From Saccharibacillus alkalitolerans (lineage in GTDB: Bacteria > Bacillota > Bacilli > Paenibacillales > Paenibacillaceae): a DNA stretch of 64,000 nucleotides. Location of the stretch: assembly GCF_011090185.1 (NCBI RefSeq), contig NZ_JAAFGS010000012.1, positions 1 to 64,000 on the forward strand, in the 5' to 3' direction. The position numbers were made by a program, and so were the translations under genes. Shown here piece by piece: positions 8,818 through 17,535 of the stretch (positions are counted from its first letter, which is position 1; every line of letters begins with the position of its first letter). The notes below the pieces were generated by a model. The model ran no database searches and had not been told where the DNA came from. It saw only the letters and a list, made by a program, of their open reading frames with translations.

Positions 8818-10038
8818 TCATCGCCCGGCATCCTTCTGCATGTGCGCCCATTTCTCCCGGAACAGCGGCAGCGCTTCGCGGCCGAAGATTTCGGCCTCCT
8901 CAAGATGAGGATAGCCGGACAGAATGAACGTCGACACGCCGAGTTCGGCGTATTCGATCAAGCGCTGCGACACCTGGTCTGCGGTGCCGACGATCAGGAT
9001 CGCGCCGCCGGAGCGCACGACCGACAGCCCCGTCCACAGGTTCGGGCCGACCACGAACTGCTCCGCCTTCGACTGCTCGCGCAGCTCGTTCTGGCGCCGC
9101 TGATTGGTCGCGTCGGTCGCGGCGAATTCCTTCTCCGCGCGCTCGATCGCTTCCGGCGAGACTTGGCTGATAATCTCGCGCGCCGCCGCCCATGCTTCTT
9201 CTTCCGTATCGCGGACCAGCACCTGCGCGCGCATGCCGTAGCGCAGCTCCCGCGGCCGGCCCGTTTCTTCCTCGTATGCCCGGCGCAGGCTCTCAATCTC
9301 CGCGATCTGCTCCTCGATCCAGGCATGCGGTTCGCCCCACATCAGGAACGTGTCCGCGTGACGGACGGCGACTTTCTTCGCCGCTTCCGAGCTGCCGCCC
9401 AGGTAAAACGGAGGATGCGGCTTCTGCACCGTCCGCGGCGAACTCGAAGTCCGTTCGAACGAATAATGCTTGCCTCGGAAAGGCTCGGACAAAGCCGTGG
9501 CACTTTCGCCTCCGTTATGCGGGTTCCGGCCGTTATCAGCCGCCGCGGCAAACTCCGAAGCCTGCGGCTTGTCGCCGTTCGCCCAGGTCCGCTTCATCAC
9601 TTCCAGATATTCGTCCGCCCGTTCGTAGCGCTCGTCGTGCGAGCGGGCCAGCGGGTCGCCCAGTTCCTCGAGATCCTGCACGGAGCTGCCGGTCACGACG
9701 TTGATCATCGCCCGTCCGCCGGACAATTGGTCCAGTGCCGCGCCCATGCGCGCCGACAGCACCGGAGCGGTCAGTCCGGGACGCACCGCCACGAGCGGCC
9801 GCAGCGTCTTCGTCCAGCTCATGACCGCCGAGCCGACGACCCAGGCGTCCAGACACGGACCGCCGGTCGGAATCAGCACGAACTCGAAGCCCGCATTTTC
9901 CGCCGCCTGCGCCACTTCCGTCAAATAATCCAGCGTCGCCGGACGCTCCGGCTCCACGCCTACGTATTTGCCATCGCCCGCCGTGGGCAGAAACCAACCG
10001 AACTCGATTTCGCGCGCTTCCCGTTCTTCGTTCGCCAT
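8818..10038 (-). CDS. ssuD: FMNH2-dependent alkanesulfonate monooxygenase
   Basis: 406 residues, a bacterial-luciferase fold (TIM barrel) flavin monooxygenase. SsuD landmarks include the N-terminal EFGWFLPTAGDG, LIPTGGPCLDAWV, LRPLVAVRPGL, GGRAMINVVTG, and HPPFYLGGSSEAA. SsuD uses FMNH2 and O2 to release sulfite from alkanesulfonates, giving sulfur in sulfate-poor conditions. No ABC importer or flavin reductase lies alongside; instead the gene is divergent from an AraC-type regulator, which may control it. Close paralogues acting on sulfones or other organosulfur compounds cannot be excluded. Confidence 0.87.
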   Translation of the reverse strand: MANEEREAREIEFGWFLPTAGDGKYVGVEPERPATLDYLTEVAQAAENAGFEFVLIPTGGPCLDAWVVGSAVMSWTKTLRPLVAVRPGLTAPVLSARMGAALDQLSGGRAMINVVTGSSVQDLEELGDPLARSHDERYERADEYLEVMKRTWANGDKPQASEFAAAADNGRNPHNGGESATALSEPFRGKHYSFERTSSSPRTVQKPHPPFYLGGSSEAAKKVAVRHADTFLMWGEPHAWIEEQIAEIESLRRAYEEETGRPRELRYGMRAQVLVRDTEEEAWAAAREIISQVSPEAIERAEKEFAATDATNQRRQNELREQSKAEQFVVGPNLWTGLSVVRSGGAILIVGTADQVSQRLIEYAELGVSTFILSGYPHLEEAEIFGREALPLFREKWAHMQKDAGR

Positions 10039-10105
10039 CCCCGATCCCGTCCTCTCCGTTTATGCTCAACTTTTTATTTGGAATTTGGCATTTAAATTTT
10101 GAAAT

Positions 10106-10111
10106 ATTATA
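10106..10111 (-). promoter_or_regulatory. Probable -10 box for the monooxygenase gene
   Basis: TATAAT on the minus strand in a very AT-rich stretch, 68 bases before the start codon at 10038. A convincing -35 box is not evident, so an activator may be needed. Confidence 0.4.
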
Positions 10112-10241
10112 TACCGACTAAACAAGTTGGATTACTTTTGTTAGAATGATACCAAGGGCTTACGGAATAGTAAATGTCATTTCGCCGCCGAGGTTTTTTG
10201 TCATTTTGCGTACATAGCCATTCAGGAGAGGAGTTTCCGTC

Positions 10242-11117
10242 ATGCCGATCGACACGGATGATATGAAGGAAGACCACCATGAATATTTGCGGGTTCACTT
10301 TTTTACGCCGTCCGAATACGAGAAGTCCGGGCCCGCCTGGCCGATCCGGATCGGATCGAACCTGGCCAAGCCCGGCTACAGAATAGGTCCGCGCACGACC
10401 GCTTACTACTATCTGCTGCTGGTATTGGAAGGGCGCGGCACGTTCGCGCAGAACGGGCGGACCTATCCGCTGGCGGCCGGTGGCATGTACTGTCTGTTCC
10501 CGCAGGTCATGCACGAGTATTGGACCGACCCGGACGAGCCGCTGCGCAAAATCTTCCTCGCGTTCGACGGCCGAATGTCGCTGGAGCTGCTTCGCCGCAT
10601 CGGTCTTACGCCCGCTCGCCCGCATGTGGCTTCGGCACGCGCCGAAGAAGCGGCGGCGGGCATGCGTTCTTTTTTGAACCGAGCGGCAGCCGAAGGCCCG
10701 GACCTCTCCGACTTGGACCGATTGGCCGAGTTCTACCGAATCTTCGCCTCTTTGGAGCGGGCTGCGCTGCCGGAAAGCGGCGAGCCGGACGGCATCTCCT
10801 GGCTGCAGCGCGGACTCGAGTACATGGAGATCCATTACGCGGAAGGGATCACGGTCGAGGACGTGGCGCGGCACGCGGGCGTGGGACGCACCTATTTCAG
10901 CAAAAAGTTCCATGAACGCTACGGGCATACGCCGGTCCGCCACATGCAGCGCCTCAAACTCGACGAAGCCCGGATGCTGCTCGAGCAGACGAATTACTCG
11001 CTGTCGGAAATCGCGCATTCGGTCGGCTATCCGGACCTGTTTTCGTTTTCCAAAGCGTTCAAAAAGCATACGGGTCTGCCGCCCAGACAGTACCGCCAGC
11101 AGCGCCCGCCGTCCTGA
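10242..11117 (+). CDS. AraC-family transcriptional regulator
   Basis: 291 residues preceded by AGGAGAGGAG. The N-terminal part is a cupin-like sensing domain (PRTTAYYYLLLVLEGRG, then LAAGGMYCLFPQ). The C-terminus has two AraC helix-turn-helix units, VEDVARHAGVGRTYFSKKF and LSEIAHSVGYPDLFSFSKAF, followed by the usual TGLPPRQYR ending. It is divergent from the sulfonate monooxygenase gene with 203 bases between the starts, suggesting it regulates that gene or itself. The effector is unknown; the cupin type is common among sugar regulators of Paenibacillus. Confidence 0.88.
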   Translation: MPIDTDDMKEDHHEYLRVHFFTPSEYEKSGPAWPIRIGSNLAKPGYRIGPRTTAYYYLLLVLEGRGTFAQNGRTYPLAAGGMYCLFPQVMHEYWTDPDEPLRKIFLAFDGRMSLELLRRIGLTPARPHVASARAEEAAAGMRSFLNRAAAEGPDLSDLDRLAEFYRIFASLERAALPESGEPDGISWLQRGLEYMEIHYAEGITVEDVARHAGVGRTYFSKKFHERYGHTPVRHMQRLKLDEARMLLEQTNYSLSEIAHSVGYPDLFSFSKAFKKHTGLPPRQYRQQRPPS

Positions 11118-11467
11118 AGACGAATAGGGCGCTTTTTTGTGCTCCGTTTCCCCGGATTTCCCGCGCGCCCGTCCGGTTAATAAACAGAGAGAAACGCCCC
11201 ACGGCCCATGCGGACCCGCTGCGACCCGATTGGGGTCCCAAATGGCCTGCTGAGCGGACAAAACGGAGGAATACGACGAATTACGGAGGATTTCTGTTAA
11301 AACTATGTCAAAATCCCGGCCCGATTCCGAAAACCGCCGTTTTTTTCGCGTTTTTCTTGTGTTTTTGCGGAATAGTTTGTATAATCCTTCTTGTTGATTT
11401 TTTAACCGCAGTTCATTTTCGCTATGTAAAACCTATCTTTTCAAACGGACTAAGGGGGGACTTGATT
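11118..11467 (+). other. Intergenic region before the polyamine operon
   Basis: No gene seen. The only clear features are a promoter at 11357-11385 and the purine-rich ribosome binding site at about 11451-11460 (AAGGGGGGA). Confidence 0.5.
11357..11385 (+). promoter_or_regulatory. Sigma-A-type promoter of the polyamine operon
   Basis: TTGTGT at 11357-11362 and TATAAT at 11380-11385 are separated by 17 bases, the optimal spacing. Transcription would begin about 75 bases before the TTG start of the downstream dehydrogenase. Confidence 0.75.
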
Positions 11468-12667
11468 TTGGGAAAAGCATTGATTATCGGTGCCGGCGGC
11501 GTAGCTAGCGTTGTCGTGCATAAGTGTGTCCAGAATCCTGACGTATTTGAGGAAATTTGTATCGCGAGTCGCACGCTGTCGAAGTGTGAAGCTTTGAAGA
11601 CCAAGTTGGACGGAGGACGCACGAAGATTTCGGTCGCGCAGGTCGACGCCGACCGTACGGAAGAAGTCGTGGAGCTGATCAAAAGTTTCGGGCCGGATAT
11701 CGTAATCAACGTGGCGCTCCCTTATCAGGACCTGACGATCATGGACGCGTGCCTCGAAACGGGCGTTCATTACCTCGACACGGCCAACTACGAGCCGCTC
11801 GACAATCCGAAATTCGAATATAAATGGCAGTGGGCTTACCGCGAGAAGTTTGAGAAAGCCGGCCTTACGGCGGTTCTCGGCAGCGGCTTCGATCCGGGCG
11901 TAACCGGCGTATTCAGCGCCTACGCGCTGAAGCACTACTTCGACGAGATCCACCAGATCGATATCGTGGATGCCAACGCAGGCGATCACGGTTATCCGTT
12001 CGCGACCAACTTCAACCCGGAGATCAATATCCGCGAGATCACGGCGAAAGGCCGCTACTGGGAGAACGGCGAGTGGGTCGAGACCGAACCTCTGTCCGAG
12101 AAGAAAGTCTACGATCTGCCGCAGATCGGACCGAAAGACATCTACCTCCTCTATCATGAAGAGCTGGAGTCCTTGGCCCAGAACATGCCCGGCCTGAAGA
12201 AAATCCGCTTCTGGATGACCTTCTCGCAAAACTACCTGAACCACCTGAAGGTACTCGAAAACGTCGGCATGACTTCCATCGAGCCGATCGAATTCGAAGG
12301 TCAGAAAATCGCGCCGCTTCAGTTCCTGAAAGCCGTTCTGCCGGACCCGGCATCGCTCGGACCGCGCACGAAAGGCAAAACGAACATCGGCTGCATTTTC
12401 CAAGGCACCAAAAACGGAGAGCCGAAAACGTACTACGTCTACAACGTATGCGATCACGAAGAATGCTACCGCGAAGTGGGTTCCCAGGCGATCTCTTACA
12501 CAACCGGCGTGCCGGCGATGATCGGCGCCATGATGGTCCTCAAAGGCCTCTGGAAAAAGCCGGGCGTCTACAACGTGGAAGAGTTCGATCCGGACCCGTT
12601 CATGGAAGAACTGAACAAACAAGGCCTGCCGTGGGTAGAGGATTTCTCGCCGACGCTGCTGGACTAA
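11468..12667 (+). CDS. Carboxynorspermidine/carboxyspermidine synthase (saccharopine dehydrogenase-like)
   Basis: About 399 residues. The TTG at 11468 is chosen because AAGGGGGGA sits seven bases upstream and the Rossmann strand KALIIGAGGVASVV follows at once. Internal landmarks include DIVINVALPYQDLTIMDACL, the HYLDTANYE motif, LGSGFDPGVTGVF and DANAGDHGYPF. The enzyme condenses a diamine (putrescine or diaminopropane) with aspartate semialdehyde using NADPH to give the carboxylated polyamine. The next gene, 20 bases on, is the matching decarboxylase, so the pair makes spermidine or norspermidine without S-adenosylmethionine decarboxylase. Confidence 0.9.
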   Translation: MGKALIIGAGGVASVVVHKCVQNPDVFEEICIASRTLSKCEALKTKLDGGRTKISVAQVDADRTEEVVELIKSFGPDIVINVALPYQDLTIMDACLETGVHYLDTANYEPLDNPKFEYKWQWAYREKFEKAGLTAVLGSGFDPGVTGVFSAYALKHYFDEIHQIDIVDANAGDHGYPFATNFNPEINIREITAKGRYWENGEWVETEPLSEKKVYDLPQIGPKDIYLLYHEELESLAQNMPGLKKIRFWMTFSQNYLNHLKVLENVGMTSIEPIEFEGQKIAPLQFLKAVLPDPASLGPRTKGKTNIGCIFQGTKNGEPKTYYVYNVCDHEECYREVGSQAISYTTGVPAMIGAMMVLKGLWKKPGVYNVEEFDPDPFMEELNKQGLPWVEDFSPTLLD

Positions 12668-12687
12668 AAGGGGCGTAGGAGAACATC

Positions 12688-13830
12688 ATGACAGACATCG
12701 ATTTCAGCGCCGTCCCGTCTCCCTGCTACGTCGTGGACGAGCGTCTGCTGACCAAGAACCTCGAACTGCTGGGCTCCGTGCAGGAGCGTACCGGCGCCAA
12801 GATCCTGCTCGCCCAGAAAGGATTCTCCATGTTCGCGGAGTATCCCCTGGTCGGCAAGTATCTGGCGGGCGTGACGTCGAGCTCCCTGTTCGAAGCGCGT
12901 CTCGGTTACGAGAAAATGGGCAAAGAAGTGCATGTGTACGCGCCGGCTTACGTCGATCGCGAGTTCGACGAGCTGCTGAGCTACACCGACCACATCGTGT
13001 TCAACTCGTTCGCCCAGTGGCGCAAGTTCAAGGACAAAGTGCTGAACTACCCGGGCCGCAAGATCGAAGTGGGCCTGCGCATCAACCCGGAATATTCGGA
13101 GCTTGAAGTGCCTCTGTACGATCCGTGCTCGCCGTACTCCCGCATGGGCATCACGCTGGAGAACTTCGACGAAAGCGATCTGGAAGGCATCGACGGTCTG
13201 CATTTCCATACCATGTGCGAGCAGAACTCCGATACGCTGGAGAACACGCTCAAAGTCGTCGACGAGAAATTCGGCCATGTGATCAAGAACATGAAATGGC
13301 TGAACTTCGGCGGCGGCCATCACATCACCCGTCCGGACTACGACGTCGAGCGCCTGATCCGCTGCATCGAGTTCGCGCGCGACAAATACGACGTACAGGT
13401 CTACCTGGAGCCGGGCGAAGCGATCGCGCTGAACACGGGCTACCTGGTCGCAACCGTACTCGATACGATGAAAAACGGTATGGACATCGCGATCCTCGAC
13501 ACGTCGGCGGAATGCCATATGCCGGACGTGCTGGCGATGCCTTACCGTCCGAACATCGCGGGCGCCGGCATGCCGGGCGAAAAAGCGATCACGTACCGTC
13601 TGGGCGGCATGACCTGCTTAGCCGGCGACGTGATCGGCGACTACTCGTTCGACCGTCCGCTCGAAGTCGGCGACAAGCTCGTCTTCGGCGACATGGCCCA
13701 TTACACGATGGTCAAGAACCATATGTTCAACGGCGTGAACCTCCCTTCGATCGCTTCGTACAGCGACGAGGAAGGTATCAAAGTGATCCGCGAGTTCAAG
13801 TTCGAGGATTACAGTTCGCGGTTGTCTTAA
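12688..13830 (+). CDS. nspC: Carboxynorspermidine/carboxyspermidine decarboxylase
   Basis: 380 residues, a PLP-dependent alanine-racemase-fold decarboxylase. The PLP lysine is in KILLAQKGFSM; other sites seen are GLRINPEYSE, GLHFHTMCEQ, NFGGGHHITR, YLEPGEAI, LDTSAECHMPD and GGMTCLAGDV (the conserved cysteine region). It removes the carboxyl group from carboxy(nor)spermidine. It follows the synthase gene by 20 bases with an AGGAG site, and a strong terminator closes the operon. Which polyamine is made cannot be told from sequence. Confidence 0.93.
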   Translation: MTDIDFSAVPSPCYVVDERLLTKNLELLGSVQERTGAKILLAQKGFSMFAEYPLVGKYLAGVTSSSLFEARLGYEKMGKEVHVYAPAYVDREFDELLSYTDHIVFNSFAQWRKFKDKVLNYPGRKIEVGLRINPEYSELEVPLYDPCSPYSRMGITLENFDESDLEGIDGLHFHTMCEQNSDTLENTLKVVDEKFGHVIKNMKWLNFGGGHHITRPDYDVERLIRCIEFARDKYDVQVYLEPGEAIALNTGYLVATVLDTMKNGMDIAILDTSAECHMPDVLAMPYRPNIAGAGMPGEKAITYRLGGMTCLAGDVIGDYSFDRPLEVGDKLVFGDMAHYTMVKNHMFNGVNLPSIASYSDEEGIKVIREFKFEDYSSRLS

Positions 13831-13840
13831 GCTTTGTACG

Positions 13841-13880
13841 AAAAAAGCCTGACTCCTTTTTGGGGATGTCGGGCTTTTTT
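13841..13880 (+). terminator. Terminator after the polyamine operon
   Basis: AAAAAAGCCTGAC and GTCGGGCTTTTTT pair around a short loop; the flanking A and T runs make it work on both strands. It also lies just beyond the stop of the convergent gene at 13903. Confidence 0.85.
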
Positions 13881-13902
13881 ATTTGCCGGAACATTTTTTG
13901 GA

Positions 13903-14397
13903 TTAAGCCCTGCTCTCGCCCTTGCGTGCCAAGCGCGATCTCAAACGAAGCAGCCGCGGTCTGTTATATCTCTGAATCAAACAAAACGGGATCTGCACCA
14001 TCACGTTCACGATCGCGCAGATCAAGAACACAAGCGCATACTCGCCAGGATTGATCCAGATGCAGGCAAAGCCCAGAATCGCCATACCCAGATGCCCGAC
14101 TTCCCCGTATTTCGTTTCCGAAATGAATTTATCCGCATACTCCAACGTAAGTTCCCGATTGAGATTTTTCTTTTGGAATTTCCATAACCCTCCGCCTTCG
14201 GGCAGCTTATCTTTCCACCGCTCAAGCCGGATTCTTTTATACAATTCCCGTTCGAACGGCCGCTCCGCGAAAAACCAATCGTTTTTCTCGTACCAGGACT
14301 TGGGCAGGAATCGAACCAAATGGGCCGTCCCCAGGCAGCAGACTAACCAAAATATCGTGTTGATGACGATCATCCATGCAATAAAACCGATGCTCAT
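13903..14397 (-). CDS. CrtO-like glycosyl-4,4'-diaponeurosporenoate acyltransferase family protein
   Basis: About 164 residues from the ATG at 14397, the size of staphylococcal CrtO. Two hydrophobic helices are visible (MSIGFIAWMIVINTIFWLVCC near the N-terminus, and HLGMAILGFACIW with LVFLICAIVNVMVQ toward the C-terminus). The central pattern FxERxxYKRIRLERWKDKLP and the ending IQRYNRPRLLRLRSR..RKGE match what I recall of CrtO, which attaches a fatty acyl chain to the glucosyl carotenoid staphyloxanthin. No other carotenoid gene is in the window, so it may act on another glycolipid. Function inferred from family only. Confidence 0.7.
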   Translation of the reverse strand: MSIGFIAWMIVINTIFWLVCCLGTAHLVRFLPKSWYEKNDWFFAERPFERELYKRIRLERWKDKLPEGGGLWKFQKKNLNRELTLEYADKFISETKYGEVGHLGMAILGFACIWINPGEYALVFLICAIVNVMVQIPFCLIQRYNRPRLLRLRSRLARKGESRA

Positions 14398-14509
14398 TTT
14401 CCACCGTCCTTGTTTGGGCAAACCGGAATGATACAGGGATTACAGGATTGAAATGACCTTGTGGTGGCGATGATCCTTTTTCCGGTATTCAGAGTACAAG
14501 GGTATCCGA

Positions 14510-14986
14510 CTACAAGCTCTTTTCGATAATTCTCTCCATAAAAAAACTTACAAACCGACTGTCTTCGTCAGTCATAACAATTTGCGGGTGATCTGTTTGG
14601 GTAAAGTCGAACGATAATTGATCCTCAAATAATTCCTTTTGAAAGAAATGTACATACTTATCACTTAAAGTCTCCGGCTGTTCCTCATGTATTCCCTCAT
14701 ACGATTCAATAATTTCAGAAACCGAAGCATATCCGGGAATTTGGGTGTTTAGCAATCCCTGATCATCTTCTCCCATGTAACTAAGATAAATTTCGTACTC
14801 TTTCGGGTATCGATAAGGGTACTTATTCATTTGAGTTAATTGTTTTAATGTATCTATATCCTCTTTTGGGGCTGCTTTTATTTCATTTATCCAATTCTTA
14901 TCAAATATCGATATATAGTTTGACAATCGTTCATACAAATCTGTATATGTTCCTGTTGATGGAATTCGGCTGTTTTTTATCGACAT
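14510..14986 (-). CDS. SUKH-family (SMI1/KNR4-like) immunity protein
   Basis: 158 residues, AT-rich compared with flanking genes. The pattern is typical of SUKH proteins that neutralise polymorphic toxins: WINEIKAAPKEDIDTLKQL near the start, YPKEYEIYLSYMGEDDQGLL, and a long acidic C-terminal part. It lies 23 bases after the stop of a toxin-tip remnant (15010-15246), itself downstream of an RHS core remnant, so this is a toxin-immunity pair whose toxin side has decayed. Confidence 0.72.
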   Translation of the reverse strand: MSIKNSRIPSTGTYTDLYERLSNYISIFDKNWINEIKAAPKEDIDTLKQLTQMNKYPYRYPKEYEIYLSYMGEDDQGLLNTQIPGYASVSEIIESYEGIHEEQPETLSDKYVHFFQKELFEDQLSFDFTQTDHPQIVMTDEDSRFVSFFMERIIEKSL

Positions 14987-15009
14987 TGAGATAGTTTATA
15001 CAGCCCTCT

Positions 15010-15246
15010 TTATGTGTAGTGAATTGATCGCTGGCATTGAAGATATTCAAATAGATTAGTTGCGCTTACCTTCTTATATTCTTGATAAACTTCGGCACTT
15101 CCCACTCTTCCGCCCCATACTTCTCCCGTGCCATGCTGCATCTGCGCTTCTAAAACCTCTTCAGCCCCGTATTCGGCCGATTCGCGAATGTCAGGGTTAG
15201 CAAGGCGTAAGTATCTTTTATTATCGGCAACAGGAATGCGATCCAT
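15010..15246 (-). pseudogene. C-terminal tip remnant of a polymorphic toxin
   Basis: 78 codons open from an internal ATG to a TAA. The frame reads ADNKRYLRLANPDIRESAEYGAEEVLEAQM and ends with SATNLFEYLQ. It has no ribosome binding site and directly continues the damaged RHS core at 15247-15840, so it is best read as the last part of a toxin domain separated from its core by frameshifts. The toxin family is not recognised. The SUKH gene immediately downstream is the likely cognate immunity. Confidence 0.5.
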
Positions 15247-15840
15247 ATTTCACTTCCATATCCGAATCGTTCAACGCAAAGTCTTGCCGCTGTTCCCGTC
15301 CAGTCGCAGCACGATCCGTCACTCACAGCTGCTGACCGGTGAGTCCATTGTACCTTGAACGGCTGTCTACTTTCACCTTCGTGGCTCAACTGCTCGCCGT
15401 ACGTATCGTAGCTGTACGTATCGGTCACTTGGCCCTGCTCGTTCGTCAGAGCCGTCGTGCTTCCGCGTAGATCATAGTGATACGTTTGGTACTGTCCTGC
15501 CGCGTCTTCGCGCCCAATCAGGCCCAGGCCGTAGACGTACCACGCTTGCGGCGTTCCGGCTGTGTCGGTTTCCATCAGAACCTGAGACAGCACGGCGTGC
15601 GGGTTGATAATCTGCTTGGTCGTTACGCCGTTTACCGTGATGGAGTTGCGGTTCTTTTCGTTGTCGTAGCCGCAGCTCACGCCGCCTGCCTGGATCAGGC
15701 GGTTGCGGGCGTCGTACTGGTAAGCCTGCGTGCTGCCGTGTACGTCATTTGCAGGTCGACGTACAGTCCGTTGACGTTTTCCAGAATCACGTTGCCTGCG
15801 GCATCGTAAACGTAGGTCGTCTCGGATCTGACGCTGCTGG
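15150..15840 (-). pseudogene. RHS core remnant
   Basis: Encodes part of an RHS C-terminal core: ETTYVYDAAGN, LQMTY, QAYQYDARNRLIQAGGVS, KQIINPHAVLSQVLMETD, GLIGREDAAGQYQTYHYDLRGST and TYGEQLSHEG. Compared with the longer copy at 21181-22587, about 72 bases are missing between TY(T) and GSTQAYQ, which breaks the frame. After QPFK another frame change removes the usual RARYY...RF ending. The first 2 kb of a normal RHS gene are absent. This is a displaced RHS fragment, not a working gene. Confidence 0.8.
15376..15739 (-). repeat. Direct repeat copy 1 (RHS core segment)
   Basis: About 364 bases match 21432-21794 in the same orientation at roughly 90 percent identity by eye. This is the conserved core end used for recombination between RHS tips. 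Confidence 0.85.
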
Positions 15841-15901
15841 CCTTTATCAGCAAGCTCAAACTTTGTTATTTGAGTTTAAAATTCTTAATATCGCGGAAAA
15901 T

Positions 15902-15951
15902 AAAAAATGTAGCTGGCTGAAATTGAAGCATTCAGCTAACTACATTTTTTG
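15902..15951 (-). terminator. Terminator after the membrane protein gene
   Basis: AAAAAATGTAG..GGCTGAA and TTCAGC..CTACATTTTTT form a long stem with A and T runs at each side. It lies next to the stop at 15953 of the minus-strand membrane protein. Confidence 0.8.
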
Positions 15952-15952
15952 C

Positions 15953-16387
15953 TTATTTTTGAAAGTCCTTAACGTTCGAAGATTTATAGAAGCTACCTAA
16001 TTTCATTTTTTGAATAATCCTATATCCTACTCCAAAAACTATACCCGATGATAAATAGAAGAAGTAAAAATTTTGTGCTTCTGGCGAAAATGGGCTAATT
16101 CCACCCCAGAGGAGGAGTGCTAAAAGAGTGGGTATAAAGAAAATCGCTACGCAAGCTAATGGATAAAGTAATAGTTTGAATTTTTTAAATTTTTTGTCTA
16201 CAAAGTAAACTATCCCAACATATATGGGACATGCAATACCGAGAAAACCAAAAAGAGTGATTAATATTACAAATCCAAGATCTGACTTCAGAGATTGATC
16301 AAAAACTAATTGTAGGTAATAAACATAACTTAAAAATCCCGACGTATAGGATAATAATCCAAGTAGAATCATTGCTATTTTAAACAC
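15953..16387 (-). CDS. Small four-helix membrane protein, possible immunity protein
   Basis: 144 residues, very AT-rich, with about four transmembrane segments (for example MILLGLLSYTSGFLSYVYYL, LGFVILITLFGFLGIACPIYVGIVYF, LLLYPLACVAIFFIPTLLALLLW). It starts after GGAGG and ends at a strong terminator. I do not recognise the family. Its place between toxin remnants suggests an immunity protein against a membrane-acting toxin, but that is position-based inference only. Confidence 0.6.
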   Translation of the reverse strand: MFKIAMILLGLLSYTSGFLSYVYYLQLVFDQSLKSDLGFVILITLFGFLGIACPIYVGIVYFVDKKFKKFKLLLYPLACVAIFFIPTLLALLLWGGISPFSPEAQNFYFFYLSSGIVFGVGYRIIQKMKLGSFYKSSNVKDFQK

Positions 16388-16417
16388 CCATATTACCTCC
16401 TTAAATATCTTTTAAAT

Positions 16418-16456
16418 TGACGAATTGTCAATCCAAGTGCAACACTTCGTCCTGAA
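16418..16456 (+). repeat. IS30 left terminal inverted repeat
   Basis: About 39 bases, imperfectly matching the reverse complement of 17451-17489; shared words TGACG, ATTGT, AAGTGCAACAC and CTGAA. Confidence 0.75.
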
Positions 16457-17379
16457 ACGTTTCATGGGTAGACTTCCAACCTAAACATTTACGAGGCCGG
16501 TTGTTAATCAAGGCGAGCGCTTGTTCAAGTTCGGCATCGGTCACCTGTGCAAAATCGTGGCCTTTAGGGAAAAACGCTCAAAGCAAACCGTTTGCGTTCT
16601 CGTTGGAACCACGCTGCCAGGAGGAATACGGATCGGCGAAATAGACGTCTACGCCGTGCAGCTGCTCCAACGCTTCATGGCATGCAAGCTCTTTGCCCCG
16701 GTCGACGGTCGCGGTTTGAATAGCCGACTTGGGATACTGAGCAGCCAGCACACCAAACGCGATTTCCATCGACAAGGCAGTTCGGTTCGGCATTTTAATC
16801 GCTTGGTAGAAGCGCGTTTTTCGCTCCACAAATGTGGTCACGCACGCTTTGCTTTTTCCCCGGCTAGAAACGACAGTGCCGAGCTCCCAGTGACCGAACG
16901 TGTCCCGGTCACGAATGGCTTTGAGGCGCTGTCGGATCGACTTCCCTATGGTACCACGCTTCTCCGGCGGTTTCTGGCGCTTGCCTTTGTGCCGAAGGAC
17001 CTGCAGATTCCCTCGGCTCAGACGGCCCGCGTAAAGCCAGTTGTACAGCGTTTTAAAGGCCACGGCTAGAAGTCCTTTGCGCTTTCGACTGTGCTGGATT
17101 TGCTCGGGCGAGTAGGTCTTTTCAAAGTCGGCCTCGATCTCGCTGGCCAGCTTCGGGTTCCACTTTCCACGTGGTTTCGACCTTTCTCTTCGGGAAGCAT
17201 AGGCATCTTGAGCTTCCTGAGCTTTGTAGGTTTGAGTCGTCCCATTGCGTTTAAGCTCTCGGACTGACGGCTCCTGCCGATCTTCCAAGTGCTCGACCAA
17301 TCGCCCGAATCCCGACTCCTTGGCTGAGCAAGAGTTCTAGTTCGCTGCGTTCGATTATGCTAAAGTGAGTGTAGCTCAT
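16428..17379 (-). pseudogene. IS30-family transposase, broken
   Basis: Reading from the ATG at 17379 (after AAGGAG), the frame gives MSYTHFSIIERSELELLL and the N-terminal helix-turn-helix. Near 17254 an extra C (AGTCCGAG instead of AGTCGAG) shifts the frame. The main part (to 16578) carries KTLYNWLYAG, the DDE core around FGHWELGTVVS, FVERKTRF, TVDRGKELA and DPYSSWQRGSNENANGLL. A TGA at 16580-16578 stands where CGA is expected; the same frame then continues AFFPKGHDF...INNRPRKCLGWKSTHE to a natural stop at 16428. Two lesions make the transposase inactive unless these are sequencing errors. Confidence 0.88.
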
Positions 17380-17450
17380 GGTGGATTCTCCTTGTAGAGA
17401 GGTTGTGGTGACTTTATTCTACACGAATCCGGCCATGAGCCCTTTTTGTA

Positions 17451-17489
17451 TTCAGTTCGAGGTGTTGCACTTCATTTTACAATCCGTCA
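17451..17489 (-). repeat. IS30 right terminal inverted repeat
   Basis: Imperfect inverted match to 16418-16456, see the IS entry. Confidence 0.75.
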
Positions 17490-17492
17490 AAT

Positions 17493-17532
17493 AAAAAGGC
17501 ATTGAAAAGCATAATGCTTATCAATGCCTTTA
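17493..17532 (-). terminator. Terminator after the frameshifted immunity gene
   Basis: AAAGGCATTGA and TCAATGCCTTT pair, with an inner AAGCAT/ATGCTT stem; A/T runs flank it. It follows the stop at 17536 directly and abuts the IS30 end. Confidence 0.8.
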
Positions 17533-17535
17533 AAA

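Larger units (their letters stand above)
16418..17489 (-). mobile_element. IS30-family insertion sequence, degenerate
   Basis: About 1072 bases bounded by imperfect inverted repeats: the left end starts TGACGAATTGTC and the right end, read on the minus strand, TGACGGATTGTA; both continue to a shared AAGTGCAACAC. The single transposase gene carries a frameshift and a stop. Target duplications cannot be assigned cleanly because both flanks are A/T-rich. The element sits inside the toxin island just past a terminator at 17493-17532. Confidence 0.85.
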
